Below, one piece after another: positions 17,186-26,467 of a DNA stretch of 64,000 nucleotides; the stretch's first letter is position 1, and each line of letters begins with the position of its first letter. The notes under the pieces were generated by a model. That model was not told the origin of the DNA and searched no databases. It worked only from the letters and a program-made list of their open reading frames with translations. Location of the stretch: the NCBI GenBank assembly GCA_003554965.1, contig PWHR01000085.1:78340-142339 (forward strand). Reading direction: 5' to 3'. The position numbers and the translations under genes are program-made. Source of the DNA: Thermoplasmata archaeon. Its GTDB lineage: Archaea > Thermoplasmatota > Thermoplasmata > Halarchaeoplasmatales > Halarchaeoplasmataceae.

Positions 17186-18841
17186 ATGGCAACTAGCATA
17201 GGAAAAAAACTGAATGAGATATTAGGAAAAGATAAACCAAAGAAGGTTTACGTACCTTCTGAAGAATCTGTTGGATCTGAAGAAAAGGAGCAGATAACTA
17301 AGGTCCCAAAGATAGCAGAGGAGAACGTTAAAGAGATAGAGATTAATGAAGTCGAAGAGCCTTATACGTATGTAAGAATAAAATATGACAATACTTCTAA
17401 TGAATATATCTATGAAGTCATCGAACCGCAGCTGACAGATGAGGAAGAAGAGGTTTTGAAAGCTGTCAAGGACCAGATCGTTGACAGAGTAGAGATGATA
17501 GACCTAGATAGTAAAGAAGAGCAAGAAGAATATCTTGGACATAAGATCAACGAGATATTGAAAGATTTAGACGTTCAATTGAGAAAGATATCTAGGGAGC
17601 GTATCAAATATTACGTTAAAAGAGACTTTCTTGGTTTTGGCCCTATAGATGTCATGATGAAGGATGTAGATCCTGAAGACATCTCCTGTGATGGTGTTGG
17701 TATCCCGATCTACGTTTTTCATAGAAAGTACGGGTCAATGAAATCCAACGTTAGTTTCGATGATGCAGAGGAATTGGATAATTATGTTATTTGGCTGGCA
17801 CAGAGAAGTGGAAAACACATCTCTGTTGCGGATCCTATGTTGGATGCTACCATGCCGGATGGATCAAGACTTCAGGAAACTTTGGGTACGCATGTAACGC
17901 AGAAAGGATCCTCATTTACGATAAGACGTTTTGAGGAAGAACCTTACACCCCTGTAAATCTGATAAACTTTCAAACCTTTAACCCTGAGATGATGGCCTA
18001 TGCATGGATAGCTATCGAGAACGGCCAATCTATGCTAATCTGTGGGGGAACGGCATCCGGAAAAACCACCACCTTGAACGCGATCTTACTATTCATACCT
18101 CCGCAGGCCAAGATCGTGAGTATCGAGGATACCCGTGAATTGAATCTGCCCCATGAGAATTGGGTGCCACTCCTCACAAGGAGCGGATTTGGCGAGATCG
18201 ACGAAGATACAGGCAAAAAAGCAGGAGAAATAGATATGTATCAGTTGCTCCAAGCTGCTCTAAGACAGCGTCCGGAATACATGATGGTTGGTGAGGTCAG
18301 AGGTGAAGAGGCTTACGTGGTTTTCCAAGCTATGGCGACAGGAAAAAGTGCCTACACGACTTTCCATGCCGATGATGTCCAGACCATGGTGAATAGGATG
18401 GAAAATGATCCTATCAATTTACCTCGAGCGCTGATCGGTGCATTGGATGTGGTGGTATTACAGGCTAAAGTTAAGGTTGGTACGAAAATGGTTAGAAGGA
18501 TCAAGGCCATGACCGAGATTGTTAGCGTTGATCCTGAATCCGAGGAATTGATCACCAATAAGTCATACACATGGAACCCTGCGGACGATTCTTTCAATTA
18601 CAGCGGTCACAGTTATGTATATTCAAAAGTGGCTCAATCTAAAAGTTGGACTCAAAGGGAGATGGAGAGAGAAGTTAAGAGAAGAAAAATTGTATTGGAA
18701 TATCTGAACCAGGAAGAAATTTATAATTATGAAGATTTTGCCCAAGTGGTTACCTCATATTATAGGAACAAAGAAGAGGTCTTGGAAAAAGCAAAGAGAA
18801 AGTTAGAAGAGAGTAAAGAAGAAGAATTTAGTAGGAGTTAA
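17186..18841 (+). CDS. Type II/IV secretion assembly ATPase, copy 2
   Basis: Second GspE/TadA/FlaI-like ATPase, 551 aa. Walker A GGTASGKTTTLN, Asp box SIEDTRELNLPHENW, RQRPEYMMVGEVRG and His box AYTTFHADDVQTM are all intact. An N-terminal ~55-residue acidic linker precedes the domain shared with copy 1 (YTYVRIKYDNTSNEY). The ATG follows the previous stop by 9 nt with a GAGGGATC-like SD. The two ATPases are collinear over most of their length, which points to an old operon duplication, one ATPase per platform protein. Confidence 0.91.
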   Translation: MATSIGKKLNEILGKDKPKKVYVPSEESVGSEEKEQITKVPKIAEENVKEIEINEVEEPYTYVRIKYDNTSNEYIYEVIEPQLTDEEEEVLKAVKDQIVDRVEMIDLDSKEEQEEYLGHKINEILKDLDVQLRKISRERIKYYVKRDFLGFGPIDVMMKDVDPEDISCDGVGIPIYVFHRKYGSMKSNVSFDDAEELDNYVIWLAQRSGKHISVADPMLDATMPDGSRLQETLGTHVTQKGSSFTIRRFEEEPYTPVNLINFQTFNPEMMAYAWIAIENGQSMLICGGTASGKTTTLNAILLFIPPQAKIVSIEDTRELNLPHENWVPLLTRSGFGEIDEDTGKKAGEIDMYQLLQAALRQRPEYMMVGEVRGEEAYVVFQAMATGKSAYTTFHADDVQTMVNRMENDPINLPRALIGALDVVVLQAKVKVGTKMVRRIKAMTEIVSVDPESEELITNKSYTWNPADDSFNYSGHSYVYSKVAQSKSWTQREMEREVKRRKIVLEYLNQEEIYNYEDFAQVVTSYYRNKEEVLEKAKRKLEESKEEEFSRS

Positions 18842-18854
18842 AGGGGTCATCTAT

Positions 18855-19712
18855 ATGTCGCAAGAACCAAAAAGAAGAACTATAAACAGGAGAAAAAATG
18901 TCGATCGATCTGAAGAAGGAGTCGCTACCACAGTTGGTACAATAATGGCCCTGTTGGTATTTTTGAGTCTATTATCTTTGGTGGTTCAGCAGTATATACC
19001 TGTGTGGATAGAGGACAACGAAGCATATCACATGGGGGATGTCCAGAGCCAGTTTGCGAACATGAAAAGCGGCATAGATAACTTGGTATTAACGGAACAG
19101 CGAGGGTTCCCCAGCTACAATTCCATAAACTTGGGAACTGAAGGTATACCTCTTTTCGCTGATAGCACTCCTGGTGTACTCAGACACAGTTCCGGCTTTG
19201 GAGAAGATGGAGATGGTATGCGCATAAGTTGGGCTGTAAACGGAGAGGAAATCGTACACGAGAGCACCGGAAACATATCTTTAGAAGCACAAAATAGGTA
19301 CTTTGAAGAACAGACAGTGATATATGAACATGGTGCTATACTTCTAGATCAGGCAGAAGGAGGAGTCATGAGAGCAAGACCCCATATCACCATAGAAGGT
19401 GGTGCGATCAGATTAACCATGATAAGCTTAGAAGGGAGCAATCGTCCGGTAGGAGGATCCGGTACAGTAGGCCTTACGGTAGAGCTAGCTTCGTTGGATA
19501 GGGATTCAGTAGATGAACCCGAAGACTTCAATTTCGAGTTAACAACTGCATATCCGGAGATTTGGAAAGATTATTTTGAAAACGAGACCGATCTAGAGAA
19601 TATCGATATTGATGGTAGTAGATTGACCCTCATTGATGGGGAAAATGACGATTATAATGTTGACGAAGTAGAAATAACAAGAGCTAGATTCGTGGTCGAC
19701 ATCGACGCATGA
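18855..19712 (+). CDS. Pilin-like exported protein of the Tad-like operon
   Basis: 285 aa, unrecognised beyond its architecture. A basic N-terminus (PKRRTINRRKNVDR) leads into EEGVATTVGTIMALLVFLSLL, the charged-then-hydrophobic arrangement of archaeal class III (type IV pilin-like) signal peptides. The rest is an extracellular β-rich domain with polar, acidic sequence, including the ITIEGGAIRLTMISLEGSNR stretch (written here by its ends ITIEGGAIRL and MISLEGS). It is the last gene of the operon, right after ATPase 2, so it is the probable major or minor subunit. No prepilin peptidase is seen in the window. Confidence 0.72.
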   Translation: MSQEPKRRTINRRKNVDRSEEGVATTVGTIMALLVFLSLLSLVVQQYIPVWIEDNEAYHMGDVQSQFANMKSGIDNLVLTEQRGFPSYNSINLGTEGIPLFADSTPGVLRHSSGFGEDGDGMRISWAVNGEEIVHESTGNISLEAQNRYFEEQTVIYEHGAILLDQAEGGVMRARPHITIEGGAIRLTMISLEGSNRPVGGSGTVGLTVELASLDRDSVDEPEDFNFELTTAYPEIWKDYFENETDLENIDIDGSRLTLIDGENDDYNVDEVEITRARFVVDIDA

Positions 19713-19833
19713 AATCTCTAAGGATCACAATCCTATTCTCTTTTGTTTTTCAATAAATATATAAAATAATCTGCACTCACTAATATCTGAAAAAAATTTA
19801 TCGCAACTAGTTAAAGGGCCTTAAATTGATATC

Positions 19834-20001
19834 TCAGTGATCTTTTGCCCAGCTGTAGTCTCTCCTTTTGGCGGAGTTCCCAAATCCACAGGAGGCGCAG
19901 TAGCCCTTTTTGACATTATAGGCTTTCTTTCCACATCTCCTACATGGGATGTGAGTTTTTCCTGAAGATTTTTTCCCTTTAGCTGGAGTTCCTTTACTCA
20001 T
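19834..20001 (-). CDS. rpl37e: Ribosomal protein L37e
   Basis: 55-aa zinc-ribbon 50S protein. My translation starts [20 protein letters not shown] and shows CRRCG and CASCG, the two Cys pairs that bind zinc, then [13 protein letters not shown], the conserved L37e end. It begins 10 nt downstream of the LSm stop, the common archaeal LSm-L37e operon. Confidence 0.96.
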   Translation of the reverse strand: MSKGTPAKGKKSSGKTHIPCRRCGKKAYNVKKGYCASCGFGNSAKRRDYSWAKDH

Positions 20002-20011
20002 ATATATCCCT

Positions 20012-20239
20012 CTATGGTGACACGTAAACTACGTTGTCTCCTCTTACTAATGCTTTATCCATCTCTCTGACCTTTTCTCCGTCTATGAATTCTTTAACGT
20101 CCTTCATCACTAGATTCAGATGTGCGTCGTAGCCGTTCAGCTTCCCTCTATACTCTTTATTGTATCTCAATTCGACTATCACGTTGTTGCCAAGATTTCT
20201 GTTCAAGACCGTTAAAGGTCTATTATCTGTTTGAGCCAT
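20012..20239 (-). CDS. Sm-like archaeal RNA-binding protein (LSm)
   Basis: 75-aa Sm-fold protein that assembles into a heptameric ring and binds U-rich RNA. Sm1 is visible as [22 protein letters not shown] with the following HLNLVMKDV (quoted in parts: [19 protein letters not shown] and HLNLVMKDV), and Sm2 as [13 protein letters not shown]. Length and the neighbouring rpl37e are typical. Its start is preceded by a short leader (GATAAGCTTCCGATGG). Confidence 0.94.
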   Translation of the reverse strand: MAQTDNRPLTVLNRNLGNNVIVELRYNKEYRGKLNGYDAHLNLVMKDVKEFIDGEKVREMDKALVRGDNVVYVSP

Positions 20240-20322
20240 CGGAAGCTTATCTACTACACATACTTAAATCTAATGCTTCGTTCGATCTACAAATGTACTG
20301 TTTTGATTGAATTATCTCGAGG

Positions 20323-21087
20323 TCACTCTGGAACGAGAGTTCCTGAAAATCCCTGCCATGCTAGGGCGGATTTAGCTACTAGGCTCAGGATTATGTACAT
20401 CCTTTCCCCGTAGAGATAATCGCGCCAGGGTCCTATTTTCTTGTACTGCAATACTTGGTTCAATGCGAAGATATTGAAGAAAATCGCTATCGAAATAAAG
20501 ATCCCTATCACGAAGTTCGGCACATCAACAGGAGATTCCGCGGCCGCTGTCAACAAGCGCATGGCGATAGCTATCCATGGAGCTATCCCTGCTATGCAGC
20601 CGAATATAAATGGTGACCAGCGTACTTTTTTAGTTTTCTGATTATATGCTTCCATCAACCATCCAAAGAGTATCATCGATGCGTTGACGATGAAAAGAAC
20701 GATCAAGAATGCGAAATCTGTGATACCAACCAACATGGCTATAACAATGATCATCAGCGAGCTGCTGAAGGAATACTCTATCCATCTAGCCTTGTTGATG
20801 TGGTTTTTTAGATTATCTACGTACCAATCATATGCAAATGTTGAAACTACGAAGTGGGCTATAGCGGAAAGGAAAAGGAAAGCCGCCACAGTCGGCCCTA
20901 TCTGTAGTTCGAACAAAGTTTGCGTCCCCATCTCCTCAGTACCGGGGGGGCCTTTCATCCAACTGTTGGTTACGGCGATCGAAAAATCCGTACTCAAGTA
21001 CACCATTAGTACACCTTGAATGAAGTGAAGTACAGCCATAAATCCATTGAATCTTCTCAACTTCTGAAATTTTTCTGCATCTGACAT
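20323..21087 (-). CDS. Heliorhodopsin
   Basis: Seven-helix retinal protein of the heliorhodopsin family, whose N-terminus faces the cytoplasm, opposite to other microbial rhodopsins. It is 254 aa with seven hydrophobic segments. The retinal Schiff-base lysine is in LSLVAKSALAWQ (helix 7). The counterion Glu is in RWIEYSFSSS (helix 3). The conserved His residues are in VLHFIQG and AIAHFVVS. The sequence KKIGPWRDYLYGER before helix 7 closely matches what I recall of the Thermoplasmatales heliorhodopsin of known structure. A TATA-like AATTATATATATTG lies ~45 nt upstream and GAGGGAG provides an SD. No carotene oxygenase or carotenoid gene is in the window, so the retinal source is unknown. Family is near certain; function is not established. 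Confidence 0.95.
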   Translation of the reverse strand: MSDAEKFQKLRRFNGFMAVLHFIQGVLMVYLSTDFSIAVTNSWMKGPPGTEEMGTQTLFELQIGPTVAAFLFLSAIAHFVVSTFAYDWYVDNLKNHINKARWIEYSFSSSLMIIVIAMLVGITDFAFLIVLFIVNASMILFGWLMEAYNQKTKKVRWSPFIFGCIAGIAPWIAIAMRLLTAAAESPVDVPNFVIGIFISIAIFFNIFALNQVLQYKKIGPWRDYLYGERMYIILSLVAKSALAWQGFSGTLVPE

Positions 21088-21138
21088 GGTCTCCCTCTAA
21101 CAAAGTAAATGAGATTACAATATATATAATTTTCTAAA

Positions 21139-22776
21139 TTAGAATTCCTTTATCAAAAAATCTTCTATCAATAACGAATCCAGACCTATCTTGTTAAAAG
21201 AACGGAGTGCCTCTCCAGGTCTGCAGACTATCGGTTCACCATGGAGGTTAAAACTCGTGTTTAGAACCGCTCCTATCTGCGTTCTTTCTTTGAAAGAATC
21301 GATTATATCATAATAGGGTTCATTATCCTCTCTCTCGATTATCTGGGGTCTGCAGGTACCATCTACGTGTGCCGCTCCCTTAAGATCATTTTCACCTCTT
21401 TCAGTCAAGTGGTAGGACATGGTCATGAACTTGTTTGGATCTGGTTCCTGAAGATAGGTATGCATAAAACTCCTTAAGATGGTAGGAGAAAAGGGTTGAA
21501 AAGGTTCTCTACCGAGTCTTTCGTTCAATTCATCCCGTAGTTCTTCACTTGAAGGATCCATCACTATGGACCTATTCCCTAAGGCTCTTGGGCCATATTC
21601 CATCCTGCCTTGAAAAAGACCGATGAACTTACCTCCTTCGAGAAGCTCTGCCACTTTTTCAGGCTCATCCTTCAACTTCTCGTAAACGAACCCTTCTTCT
21701 TTCAGGATAGATTCTATATCTTTTGAGAGGAACTTTGGTCCTGAAAGAACACTGTTGAGATCACTCTTCCAATCCCAACGGATCTTTCTCTTATCTAATC
21801 TCGCCTTAACTTGAAGTGCCGCTCCTAAAGCTAAACCCCCATCGCCCATGTGAGGGAAGATCCAGTATTCAGGGAATTCTTTTTTGATCACTTTGTTGGC
21901 TTTAACGTTCTGAGCTACACCTCCTACGAAACATACTCTTTTCTTGAATTCATCCTGTATCATTTCACTTTTTTTTATATTCTCACACCATTCTTCCAAC
22001 ATATTTTCTAGGTGGTGCTGGGCAGAGCCGGCTATCTTTACCGCAGTATCCCAAAGCTCGTGATCTTTCTTACCACTTCTCAGAACGTTTGAGCACTCTT
22101 TTTTTCGTTTCAGTGGAAAACCTGTTTTTTCGGAAAGTTTTTTGACCGATCCTGATCCAGTGACCTCTAAGTGGTTCTTGAAACCCAGTCCGCTGACTTC
22201 TATACAGTCCTCAAATCCAAAATCGTCTTCACCCTGATGATAACCGCTCAAAGCCATGATCTTCCCCTCATGCCGCATAGGTACGAAACCCAGCATCTCA
22301 GTGATAGAGGCGTAGAAATCTCCCACAGAATCCAAGTAGGACGATTCTGCGATCTTTTTTAGCTCACCATCATCGCCTATAAAAACAGCGGAGGAGACCC
22401 CGTCGCCTGCTGCATCGATAGTTAGCACAAGACACTTTTTCCATCCTGAAGTGAAATAGGCTCCTGCGGAATGAGCTAGATGGTGATGGACCGTCAAGAG
22501 CTCGGTTTCCGGTTCTCCTATGATCTCTTTTATACATTTTTTGAGCTGGAGCAATCGTTTTTTCTTTCGATAGATACCCGCTGCAGCGACCAGATCGATA
22601 TCTGCAGGATCAGTAGAAGAGAGTTCTAACACCTCTTTTATGGATCTTTTTGGAAAACCTCTATGGTACTTCTCTCTGCTCAAACGTTCTTCGTTCACCG
22701 CATGTATCTCATCGTCCTTTATCAGAGCGGCGCCGGCGTCGTGGCCGTCGTGTATTCCAAGTATAGTTACCATCAT
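21139..22776 (-). CDS. NodU/CmcH-family carbamoyltransferase
   Basis: Transfers a carbamoyl group from carbamoyl phosphate to a hydroxyl of an unknown acceptor, often a sugar or secondary metabolite. The N-terminal Kae1-like domain starts TILGIHDGHDAGAALIKDD and has HHHLAHSAGAYF, a metal-binding His cluster, and TIDAAGDG. The C-terminal domain has MEYGPRALGNRSI and LNTSFNLHGEPIVCRPGEA, both diagnostic. The frame opens at 22827, but a TATA-like GGATATTTATG puts the start at ATG 22776 (leaderless), giving ~545 aa. It ends 51 nt before the heliorhodopsin start on the same strand; co-transcription is possible. Confidence 0.88.
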   Translation of the reverse strand: MMVTILGIHDGHDAGAALIKDDEIHAVNEERLSREKYHRGFPKRSIKEVLELSSTDPADIDLVAAAGIYRKKKRLLQLKKCIKEIIGEPETELLTVHHHLAHSAGAYFTSGWKKCLVLTIDAAGDGVSSAVFIGDDGELKKIAESSYLDSVGDFYASITEMLGFVPMRHEGKIMALSGYHQGEDDFGFEDCIEVSGLGFKNHLEVTGSGSVKKLSEKTGFPLKRKKECSNVLRSGKKDHELWDTAVKIAGSAQHHLENMLEEWCENIKKSEMIQDEFKKRVCFVGGVAQNVKANKVIKKEFPEYWIFPHMGDGGLALGAALQVKARLDKRKIRWDWKSDLNSVLSGPKFLSKDIESILKEEGFVYEKLKDEPEKVAELLEGGKFIGLFQGRMEYGPRALGNRSIVMDPSSEELRDELNERLGREPFQPFSPTILRSFMHTYLQEPDPNKFMTMSYHLTERGENDLKGAAHVDGTCRPQIIEREDNEPYYDIIDSFKERTQIGAVLNTSFNLHGEPIVCRPGEALRSFNKIGLDSLLIEDFLIKEF

Positions 22777-22901
22777 GCTCAAATGAAATACCACATAAAT
22801 ATCCTTTACCTTTCTCTGTTTAAACATGAGAAAAAATTAATATAAGGTATTACTTACTTTTCAAGGGAGAATATATTCACTGAGAAGAGGGAGCATAAAA
22901 G

Positions 22902-24092
22902 ATGGATAAGCTCAAAGTGATCGTAGTCGTTATCATATTGGTTGCAGCGGTATTTTCAGCGATCATAGTGGATGGATCAACCAGGCAGCATCCAAGTGAA
23001 GTGGTTTGGCAACGAAGAAGAATTGATGACTATTCGATAAATGACCAGGGCGCATTTTCAATATCTGAGAATGTAATGTTTGTAGGGGCTAGGAGCTTTC
23101 CAGAAAGGATGGCTCGCGATGAACTTGTCATAGCGGTGGACATGGACGAGAACGAATTGCTTTGGAATCATAGTCATCATGAACCGACATCTAGGATATT
23201 TTCGGTCTGTTCCAATGAGGATAAGGTATTCAGCAGCTGCCACAGCGGCCAAATCATAGCAGCCGATATAGAAACTGGAGAACTGATCTGGAATTATACA
23301 CACCCTGCTGATTATACTCTTTCATGGGCTATACAAAGCACAGAAGAAAGAGTCTATACCGGTTGGAGGCATAGTGAACTGATCGCTTTCGACGAAGAGA
23401 CCGGAGAAATCATGTGGAATCATACACTGCATCAGGATGATATTCTCGATATCTATGTAGAGGATGATGTGGTCTACACCGCCTCAGAAAAGGTGATGGC
23501 CACGGATGCAGAAACAGGTGATGAATTATGGACATATTCGCTTCAAAACGGAGAACCAGCGAGAGTTTTTGTGAAAGAGACAACTCTCTATATCGGTTCT
23601 ACTGAGGGCGAATTGATCGCCTATGATCTAGAAAAAGAGGAGAGAATTTGGAGTTCTTCACATCACGATGATAATGATGATTGGATAACCTCTATCACCT
23701 CGATCGATGGAGGCAACGGAAAAGTATACACTGGCTCTGGGGGCCCATCAGTTATCGCAGTCGACGCTGAAGATGGTGAGAAAATTTGGGATCATCAATA
23801 TCATGGAGAATATACCGGGGGTTCATCGCCACATATTGCCGGTATAGAAGTTGTTGAAGATGAGATATACAGCGCTTGTGGAGCAAGACGTATGATAGTA
23901 GTGGAAGACGAAGGTGGCATTACAACAGGTGTTTCTAGAACCTTTAGCATAATTTCATCGGCTATTTCAACCGTTCTTGCTGATTACTGGTTCCCCACCC
24001 TTCTTATAGCTGTAGCTGTAGGCGGGGTGATAGCATTGATCGTTGGAGAGGACAAAATAGATTTTGGTGGTAAAGGCCCAAATACTAGGTAA
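22902..24092 (+). CDS. Membrane-anchored PQQ-type β-propeller protein
   Basis: 396 aa. An N-terminal membrane segment or signal (LKVIVVVIILVAAVFSAIIV) is followed by repeated PQQ-like blades ending in the ETGEEIWNYTH / ETGELIWNHT / ETGDELWTYS pattern, about six repeats. A C-terminal membrane segment (YWFPTLLIAVAVGGVIALIV) leaves a short cytosolic tail. I predict an extracellular propeller anchored at both ends. Such propellers serve as scaffolds for outer complex assembly or as dehydrogenases; no catalytic evidence is visible. A good SD-like GAGGGAGC precedes the ATG. Confidence 0.8.
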   Translation: MDKLKVIVVVIILVAAVFSAIIVDGSTRQHPSEVVWQRRRIDDYSINDQGAFSISENVMFVGARSFPERMARDELVIAVDMDENELLWNHSHHEPTSRIFSVCSNEDKVFSSCHSGQIIAADIETGELIWNYTHPADYTLSWAIQSTEERVYTGWRHSELIAFDEETGEIMWNHTLHQDDILDIYVEDDVVYTASEKVMATDAETGDELWTYSLQNGEPARVFVKETTLYIGSTEGELIAYDLEKEERIWSSSHHDDNDDWITSITSIDGGNGKVYTGSGGPSVIAVDAEDGEKIWDHQYHGEYTGGSSPHIAGIEVVEDEIYSACGARRMIVVEDEGGITTGVSRTFSIISSAISTVLADYWFPTLLIAVAVGGVIALIVGEDKIDFGGKGPNTR

Positions 24093-24161
24093 GGATCGGA
24101 CATTATGCTATTCTATAGATTTCCAGTAGTATAATATACTCCCACCTTAGTTCTCATAACG

Positions 24162-24938
24162 ATGAAAAGAACACTGATCACCGCGGGCATCCATGGAAAC
24201 GAGATAGGCTCAGTTCTGATAGCTCGTGAAATAAAAGGATGGATAGAAAGCAGAGGTATAGAAGAAGTAGAAGTCCTACCTAATGTAAATCTAGAGGCTG
24301 TCGAGCATAAACAGAGAAAAAATCCCTTAGATGATAAAGATCTGAACCGTATTTTTCCCGGAAAGGAGAACGGAACTACTTCGGAGCGCAGAGCTCATAG
24401 ACTTTTTGAGAAGGCGAAGGAGTTCGATAGACTCATCGATCTTCACACCTATGGAGATGATAGCTGGTGTATTCCTTATATGCTTACTGATCTGAACCAA
24501 GACTATAACAGAAAGTTGTGTGAAAGAGTAGGTTTGAAAACAGCTGTTCAAACACGGGGTACAGATTCACAGCTCTTTTTGGAAACATCAAATATAGGCA
24601 TACCTTCCATGATCATAGAGGCCGGAGGTGCCCAGAGGTATCGTGAGGAGCTTGAAGAGGTCAAAAAAACAATGATCGATCTGTTAACAGCTAAAAAAAC
24701 TTCTTCAGAGAAACCGTCGCCAAAATACTTTGAACATTATGATAGGAAGAGATCGAGCATAGAGGGATACTTTGAACCGGTGAAAGAACCGGGAGACGAG
24801 GTAAAAAATGAAGAAGTCCTAGGTACTATAGATGGAGAAGAGATCAGAGCTGATTTTTCTGGACTTATACTGGGTATGAAAGAATCTAGCAGTTACGATC
24901 CGGAAGAAGAAAGTATTGCAGCCATAGCTAAAAAGTGA
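24162..24938 (+). CDS. M14-type succinylglutamate desuccinylase/aspartoacylase family hydrolase
   Basis: Zinc-dependent deacylase of the AstE/AspA family. Zinc ligands are in ITAGIHGNEIG (His, Glu) and LIDLHTYG (His); the family motif DLNRIFPG is present, and the catalytic Glu is probably in MIIEAGGAQRY. The C-terminal ~70 residues form a β-barrel-like tail (EGYFEPVKEPGDEVKNEEVLG) resembling a lipoyl/biotinyl-like hammerhead, common in this family. It is 258 aa. The substrate is unknown. Confidence 0.83.
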   Translation: MKRTLITAGIHGNEIGSVLIAREIKGWIESRGIEEVEVLPNVNLEAVEHKQRKNPLDDKDLNRIFPGKENGTTSERRAHRLFEKAKEFDRLIDLHTYGDDSWCIPYMLTDLNQDYNRKLCERVGLKTAVQTRGTDSQLFLETSNIGIPSMIIEAGGAQRYREELEEVKKTMIDLLTAKKTSSEKPSPKYFEHYDRKRSSIEGYFEPVKEPGDEVKNEEVLGTIDGEEIRADFSGLILGMKESSSYDPEEESIAAIAKK

Positions 24939-24940
24939 TT

Positions 24941-26359
24941 TCAGTTCAATTGGGAGTCGATCTTCTTTTCGACTTCATTCAAAAATTCTTCTTCTTTACC
25001 GTGGGGTATCAAGGCCCCTGCGGCTATATCATGACCTCCTCCTTCTCCGCCAACTTCTTCAGAACATTCAGACATGACAGAAGAAAGGTCTAAACCTTTT
25101 TGGACTAGCTGTTTGGTGCCTCTAGAAGAAACTTTAACTCCCTCTCTATCATCAGAATTCGCAAAGGCAAAGATGGGTAATCTCTTATCAGCATCTCCAG
25201 AACTCAATATCATGCCGGCTACCGTTCCGACCACTGTATCTGGAATACGATCTTCCCCATGGAAGAACTGTATGTTTTCTCCCTCTTCGATCCCGATAGA
25301 TTCAACGTAATCTAAACAATCAACGAGTACCTTCTGATGACCCGCCAACAGCTTCATCGCTTCATCCAAGTATTCATCTCTATCTCCTAAACAAACATGC
25401 AATCCTATCTCAGCCTTATCGTACCTTCCACATGAATTCAAAAGAGTAGAGAATTCCTTTGCCTGACGCAGCATGGTTCCTTTCTCCTCCTCAGTAAGAA
25501 TGTATATCTCGCCGATAAGCGATTCAACGTTTTCTGTAGAATAACCTCTTCTTAACATCCTCTTCGCCAACTCTGATAGTATGGTCCTTTTTTCTTCCTT
25601 TGAGAGATCATACCATTTTCTCCATTCTCCATCTTTTTTCAGTTCAATATCGTTCTCGACCAAAAAATTCACGCAGTTGGACTCCTCTCCGGTCAAGCCT
25701 GGAAGTATAGGATTCGATGCGTATTCTAGAACTTTATGTAAGGGTCTGCTTTCTAATCCATATAGTGTAGTATCGACTCTCTTTGAAATGACCCCTTCAT
25801 CAACCGCTTCTCTAAGTATTTCCCTGTTCTTACCAATCAGTTTCCCCTTTTCAGAAGTCTGAAGATCTCCAACGGCTCCTATAACAGCCAATTTACTCAG
25901 ATCTCTGTTCTTATCGCTCATCTCCTTTGCAACGAGGTAAGTGGTACCTGAACCTGAGATCTCCTTAGCTCCATCCAATCCAAAATTGTGTGGATTCAAC
26001 TCCAATGCTTTGCGGCAGTAACTCAGAATGTTGCCCCGGTCTTCCAGTTTTGGAGTGAGAGTACTGTTCCCTGGTTCATGGTGATCTGTTATGACACAAT
26101 CTAAACTTTCTAGTGAGGAAATCTGGCCGCTTCCCAGGTCGGTGAACCATATCAATCCTTGGTCATCTGCTTTGATCTCTTCGATCTTGCTTTCATCTAA
26201 CTGTTTGATGAATTCTACGCTTACATCTATTCCGGCTCTATCTAATGCCTTATAAGCGATCCCAGCAGATGTTATACCATCAGCGTCGATGTGAGAAATT
26301 ATGTGAACGTTATTTTCTGAAAGCAGTTTTTCTGCTATAGTTTTAGCTTTTTTCTTCAC
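24941..26359 (-). CDS. RecJ-like DHH-family phosphoesterase (GAN type)
   Basis: Single-strand-specific 5' exonuclease family; in archaea the GAN member joins GINS in the replisome. DHH motifs: HIISHIDADGITSAG (motif I), WFTDLGSGQ (II), VITDHHEPG (III) and IGAVGDLQ (IV). The C-terminal DHHA1 domain has GGEGGGHDIAAGALIP. It is 472 aa, normal for archaeal RecJ-like proteins. The start is GTG at 26359, ~21 nt after a TATA-like TTTATTTATC, so probably leaderless. Whether it is the GINS-bound GAN or a paralogue cannot be settled from one copy. Confidence 0.88.
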   Translation of the reverse strand: MKKKAKTIAEKLLSENNVHIISHIDADGITSAGIAYKALDRAGIDVSVEFIKQLDESKIEEIKADDQGLIWFTDLGSGQISSLESLDCVITDHHEPGNSTLTPKLEDRGNILSYCRKALELNPHNFGLDGAKEISGSGTTYLVAKEMSDKNRDLSKLAVIGAVGDLQTSEKGKLIGKNREILREAVDEGVISKRVDTTLYGLESRPLHKVLEYASNPILPGLTGEESNCVNFLVENDIELKKDGEWRKWYDLSKEEKRTILSELAKRMLRRGYSTENVESLIGEIYILTEEEKGTMLRQAKEFSTLLNSCGRYDKAEIGLHVCLGDRDEYLDEAMKLLAGHQKVLVDCLDYVESIGIEEGENIQFFHGEDRIPDTVVGTVAGMILSSGDADKRLPIFAFANSDDREGVKVSSRGTKQLVQKGLDLSSVMSECSEEVGGEGGGHDIAAGALIPHGKEEEFLNEVEKKIDSQLN

Positions 26360-26467
26360 GGTCTTTGTTTAAGATGAGATGATAAATAAATCTATTCCCC
26401 TAGAAGTTTTTGTAAAAATTTACTACGACAATCAAAAAATTTCTTATAGTATACCTTTCTAATAAAT

